Part shown: in pieces, positions 58,953 to 64,000 of the stretch
Position numbering within the stretch: the first letter of the stretch is position 1
How the letters are laid out: every line of letters starts with the position of its first letter
Source of the DNA: Entonaema liquescens
Lineage: Eukaryota > Ascomycota > Sordariomycetes > Xylariales > Xylariaceae
DNA length: 64,000 nucleotides
Assembly (NCBI GenBank): GCA_902805475.1
Contig: CADCSX010000001.1
Location: 124,001-188,000 of the forward strand
Direction of reading: 5' to 3'
Made by a program: the position numbers and the translations under genes
The notes under the pieces: model-generated
Told to the model about the DNA's origin: nothing
Database searches by the model: none
What the model saw: only the letters and a program-made list of their open reading frames with translations

Positions 58953-61900
58953 TGATGTCTAGCTCCCCGGGTAAATAAAGTCTTGACGGATGTTGTACAG
59001 GTTTGGATGGGAGGGGGTTTGTACCCGTACCTGCGTCCGCGAGTGCTGTTTGATATGTGGTGGATTGTGTAAGGGTCAGGTACGTGTCCGGATGTAAGTG
59101 AGAAGAAATAAAGGGGAGAGCAATGAATGCGTTCGCGTGTCTCCACGTATTGTGCCAGGTGTGTGTGTATGTATCTGTTTGCGATGTCCGGTAAAGATTG
59201 CTAACGAGAAGTATGTGTAAGTGTTGGTTTTCACATCAACACAGACGCGCTGCGAGAATCTTTTGAAATGACTATGAGTCAAGCTTGTAATATTTTTTTT
59301 TTCTCTGGCGGGACTCCAGTTAGCAAATAACCATTCGAATGTCAAGGGTCTTCCTGTCGTATGATTGGGAGATGGTTCGCTCCGAGCGACCCGAAGGAAC
59401 ACTATGTATGGTATGTAATATGGTAAGGTAGGTAGAGAAATTATCGAACTGTAGGTGAGCTAGAAAAACTAGGGGATCAGAGGCAATAATAATGGAATAA
59501 AAGAGGATTATTAAGTCTAACAAGGCTTAAAGTGGATGTAAGGACAATGCATCCGGGGTTTACCTAATGTTAGGTAATGTAGGGCCGGCTACGTCGATTT
59601 GCATACAAGCTCGTACATGTTTATAATTCAGAGTTGGTGCAGGGCAAGGCAATCCAGGTTAATATGTAAAGTGATGATTGGATTTAAAACTTCCAGCCAA
59701 CGGGTAAGTCGGTGACTTGGGTGACTTGGGTGACTTGGGTGACTTGGGTGACCTAAGTGACTTAATGCTGTGGCCTGTGACTTGTGTTATGCGGCTAGCA
59801 GTTACATACGGTACATGTACATATATATACCACGCCTTAAGGTATACAGATACATTGATGCAAGCCTGCAGGATGTCGTCAAAATAGATGCCTAACAGGG
59901 GGATTCTCTCATAAAGGATTTGTGCAGGCCATAAAAACACAGAATTATCGTCTTATATAATTACCTAGTTCCAAAGATTGAAATTTCTGTCGTTCTGTTT
60001 GAAGGTATAATAGGTTATTTGGTAAGTCTATGCGGATGCTCTGGTTGACTTTTCTCTATAATGGTATGTACTTCAATGTTGCGAAATTGGCACTTTTTGA
60101 CGTCGTTCTTGCATGTATATCGAACTGAGAGCGGCTCCAACTACCTAACATGCATGAAAGAACAAGGTACATCTACTGAGTTACCCAGCCTAATACATGT
60201 AAGTACGAAGTAGGTAATTTCCATGCATTCAACGTTCAGTTACATTATTATTTCAACAAGTACTTAGCTGGCTAACAGCTGCATATGGCACCTCTGCATT
60301 TAATTATCAAGTAGGTAGGTACATAGTAATTATTTTTCTCCCTTTATATGTCTGTCTCAATTGGGTTCTACGAGTACGAAGTAGTAGTACATTCATTACC
60401 CAAGTGGTCCCAGGTAGTACGAGGTTCCGACTGCTCTTGCTGAATCTCGAATGAGTTGCTGACACTAAACCCTAGGTACCCTTCCGGTCGGTCCCCTACT
60501 CACCCCACCTGCCATCTCGGAGAGGTCGGAGCTCCTCGCTTTTGCGACCCAAGGTGGTTATTTCCGGCTCGATACAGAAATTGTCTCTATTAATTGGAGT
60601 AACTGCATTGTGTTTAAATGTAGTACCGTACCTACATACATGTACAAGGGAATACCTACATTGATAATAAGCAATAACAAGCGACAATAACAGCAACAAT
60701 AGCAGGAACAGGCAAGCATTAGAAAAGCCACATGGGCAAGACCGTTCAGAACCGATCATCCTTCAATCCCAATTCGGATTCGATTCCACCTTTTTTTCCT
60801 CCTTTTCCCATGACAATCCGCAAATCCATATTCCCGTTAAGGCATCACCGTCTAGCCTACATGGAAGTCAACAATGAACAATCAAAAAGCTTTCCCCGAT
60901 GCGCCATTTCTTAGTTCACTAAGATTCTTATGCCGGACTGAGTCAACTGACCGACTCTTCCGTTTGATTTCCCTGCTTTTTCCTCTTTATCCTCGTAATT
61001 TTCGCCCTTTCTTCTATTGTTTCTGGACTCTTCTCTACCTCCCGCTTCCCGTCTCGTAGTTCCGCTTCCGCCTATTCGCGCCTATCATATCTCCACCGAA
61101 CTTCGGCCATGCGACATGACACCGCTTATAAATCACGCTTTTTTTTTCTTTTTCCTACCTCGTGGTTCGGTAGAAGAACCCATGAGTTATCGTGCATAGC
61201 TAACCGTGTTCGTCTTCGTTTAATGCAGAGAAACTACTATCATTACTTAATCGGCATCCATGCGGAGTTTTGAGGCATTTCATATCGCGTACCACTACCG
61301 TTCTGAATAATTCGATGTCGATCGCAGTAGATCCTAGGACTCACTTGACGCTCCTAATCTCGTCACTCTGACCGCAGGACAACCGATCGCTTCCAAGTTG
61401 AACGTTACAAACCGAGGTTGAACCGCAGAATGCAGTCCGAAATTACTAGTCCTCTGTTACACCTTCATCTTGACTTATCATTACCATCTTATCAAGTCGA
61501 TTTAGGGAATGTAGTGAAAAACAGCTTTGATCACCTTTTTGCCTGGCTATTTGATATCTTTACCTTAAACTCGCTTGGATTTTAACCGACTATCACGAGG
61601 TCTAGCGAATACTGGTATATTTTCGATCACTCCTGGCTGCAACTTTTACGTTCCTACGAGGTAATCGGGAACCCGTTAAGGTCCCTTTCAAGCATGCGGC
61701 TCTTTGGCAGCGCTGTTACGTACGTTGAATTAAGCTTTTGGTTGCATTGCCACAGTTCTAGTGATCCATCCCCAATCTTGGCTATGTATTACTGTATCGA
61801 ACCCAGATCGGCACCCTAGGTAGCTGCGAGATATGCCGCTGCAAGATGGACAAGGCCGCGTGGCAAGTGGAGGGAACTACCGAGAGGCTTAGCTAACAAG

Positions 61901-64000
61901 GTAGAAGGGGTTTCAAGCCAGCTTCTAGAATACGCGGAACAAGAAAACCACGACAGGATTCCATTGGAGAATGGAGTCAAAATATGATAAAGTGCCGCGC
62001 GTCATATGTGTCCAGGATCAACCCCCATTGGTATCTCCAGCACCAAATTCTTAGTAAACGTAACAAGTAATTGTATGTTGCCAGTCACAATCACTTTGAA
62101 GTATATAAGTAGTTACATGGAGTAAATCTGTACTTATACATCCTACTGCAAGTAATCGCCCCCAGGGAGCAATACATGTACCTTGAAATACGTAGTTTTT
62201 CTTTTTGGACCGTAGAACCTAAGCTACATGATTAGCTATTTGATGCCTATACCGGCATATGCCCCAAGTTACCCGTGTCCGATATCGTATGATCATACTA
62301 ATATGAACGAGTTGTGATCTTTAGAGAAGTCCTTTCTTCTGGCACCTTCTTAAGCCGGAAGAAAAAAACAGATTACAAAATTATTGAATACTTTTTAAAG
62401 ACACTCTTTAACGAGTCTTTAGATCAAATATCACTATATGATATCTCTTTAGCCACTACGAAGTCGCAGATCGCTACTGCTTCTGTTGTAGTGTTCCTTT
62501 TCCCAGCACAAGAAAAGGGATTGATCTATACTCAGGTAATAACACCACATGCCCGCTACAACCGCATAGTTTCTCATACACCGAATTTGGCAAAGTACTT
62601 CGAACTTTGTAGATATATTTCATACTGTCTGGAACACTGCCGGCTAAAATAAACCTGGATTGTCGTGGAAGAATCAATCCCATTGTTTAGAAGATCCAAT
62701 ACATATATTTTCCGCATGACCAGAACATAAACGCGCGACTACTTGCGTTAAGATTTACGATATATTTCCGTAGGGTACTATTGATATCAAGCAGCTCGTC
62801 ACATTCAATTTTCACCTAGCCGCTGTGCTCCATGAGGCTATCCACACGTACACACTACTTTGTGATACGACTGCCCCTTTTTATAAACACTACCTTCGAA
62901 CCAGAATATATATTTTTCATCGTATATCAGAACTAAAGTCTAGGCTAATCCTAGCCGAGCCTCCTATAATAGAGAGCGTTCTGAAGCCAAATCGGGGTGG
63001 GTTTGCCTTGCGGGCCTAAAATATAGTTTGTTTACCACTGCTGTGGTATATATTGATGGTCTTAACTTATGGTCTTGAAGCTTGCGGCTTAATTTAACTC
63101 AACACGGGGCAGCTCACTAGCTTGACTTAAGGATGGTTACGGGCCTAACCCTAGAATGGTGGTCTTGTTTGATATGCTAGTACTAGATTCATCTACGTGG
63201 CGAAACACCCGATTCGGGCGCAGAGCAGTAACTATATATTGTATTTTAGTACGACACCAGCTGGTACAGGAGACACCGCCTCGCAAGAGCATTTCCGGTC
63301 GGTCATATGACTAGTCCGAGCTATATCAGACCGTCGTAACTCGCGGAAATGACTGAGCTGGGTCCGGAGACCTGGCATAAGGTACGTGCTAACTCCCCGG
63401 GTGACCGGACCTCTAGAATTAGACCGATAAGTCAGAATAGGGGGGCCTTCCGCTATAGAGGCTGGTATCGAAACGGCTGCGATGCCCTTAGATGTCCTGA
63501 ACCGCATGTGCGTTACGCTAACAGAGTCGGCGAGTACTTCTTTGGTAGAGTACCCAGGTAATGTGTTTCCTGTTGTCATATTAATTATTAACAAGGCAAG
63601 GTCAAAGTGTCAATCACTAATTAATATTGGTTAAAATGATTATAAAAGAGTGTTAGTTAAGATTAGATTGAATATTGCTTGACTAAATAGTCTGCTATTG
63701 AAGAGAATATGGTGTAAATGGTATCTTAAAGGACATGTATACATGTGCCGCATAGACCAACCTATGACCCCTGAATATCATCTTAAAATATCAACTTGTT
63801 AATAGATATTTGTTGTAAATAACGTGTTGTGTCATCCCATCAAGGCTCGTGCGGAATGTTCATATCATACCAGTAACACCAGACTCGCATCATGCCTACG
63901 TAAGCTATGGATTTATGGGCATATATATAGGAGAAATCACGTCGAATTAGTATTAATAGCACATTGAAACAACATACGACACATGAGCAATAGATTGGTT
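58953..64000. other. 5-kb gene-poor end of the window
   Basis: No protein gene is supported. Features are a CA/TG-rich leader region upstream of the methyltransferase (59,000-59,300), a 9-bp tandem repeat near 59.7 kb, AGGTAGGTACC-type motifs at 60,180-60,420, a T-rich tract near 61,138, and a few open frames (62314-62652 and 63232-63594) without recognisable content. The rest looks like ordinary non-coding or decayed DNA; I see no terminal repeats or RNA genes. Confidence 0.4.
59712..59765. repeat. 9-bp tandem repeat (GTGACTTGG)n
   Basis: Six copies, of which four are perfect GTGACTTGG and two diverged (GTGACCTAA, GTGACTTAA). Non-coding; a possible length-variable locus. Confidence 0.85.

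Noticed and set aside
62314..62652. 112-codon plus-strand open frame in the gene-poor end
   Set aside because: No recognisable motif, no intron partner and no similar frame nearby; could be chance in AT-rich DNA.

Overview
The window is nuclear DNA of a filamentous ascomycete (Pezizomycotina; probably Sordariomycetes-like). The evidence is short GT-AG introns (about 50-90 nt) with CTAAC-type branch points, typical ascomycete single-copy genes (MRI1, TRS130/TRAPPC10, CDC43, ILM1, NAA25/MDM20), recurrent intergenic TAGGTACCTA-like motifs, and AT-only islands whose few remaining C residues sit mostly in CpG. That last pattern is the mark of repeat-induced point mutation (RIP). No bacterial operon, rRNA, intact tRNA or CRISPR array was seen. 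All exon joins were worked out by hand from reading-frame phase and splice consensus; none has transcript support.

Layout. 0.7-3.4 kb: Kin4-type CAMK protein kinase (5' end unresolved). 4.1-6.8 kb: large unknown coiled-coil protein. 8.9-13.3 kb: a divergent pair, an Hsp70-like ATPase ending in a ZZ-type zinc finger (with apparent frame breaks) and a basic, probably nuclear, unknown protein. 13.6-16.7 kb: two non-autonomous TA-flanked inverted-repeat elements on either side of a small secreted-protein gene. 17.5-34 kb: a gene-dense housekeeping block with a secreted M20 peptidase, methylthioribose-1-phosphate isomerase, the TRAPP-II subunit Trs130, geranylgeranyltransferase-I beta, Ilm1 and the NatB auxiliary subunit. 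35.4-46.2 kb: lifestyle genes, namely a small kinase, a single-pass membrane protein, a tannase/feruloyl esterase with an apparent one-base frameshift, an MFS permease of the anion:cation symporter type and a small secreted protein. 46.6-50.0 kb: a 3.4-kb RIP-destroyed TA-flanked inverted-repeat element holding a RIP-damaged tRNA-like sequence and a 9-bp tandem array. 50.1-59 kb: an eight-exon gene combining a C2H2 finger, a DUF3716-like Cys cluster and a CENP-C/Mif2-like cupin, then an APH-type phosphotransferase and an Erg6/SMT-like methyltransferase. 59-64 kb: gene-poor sequence.

The genes form no obvious pathway cluster. The housekeeping genes are independent. The accessory genes (secreted proteins, tannase, permease, Hsp70-like/ZZ, C2H2-cupin) lie next to the decayed transposons. 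The best candidates for something undescribed are the Hsp70-ZZ gene with its divergent neighbour, the C2H2-DUF3716-cupin protein, and the inverted-repeat elements that keep near-perfect ends around destroyed interiors.
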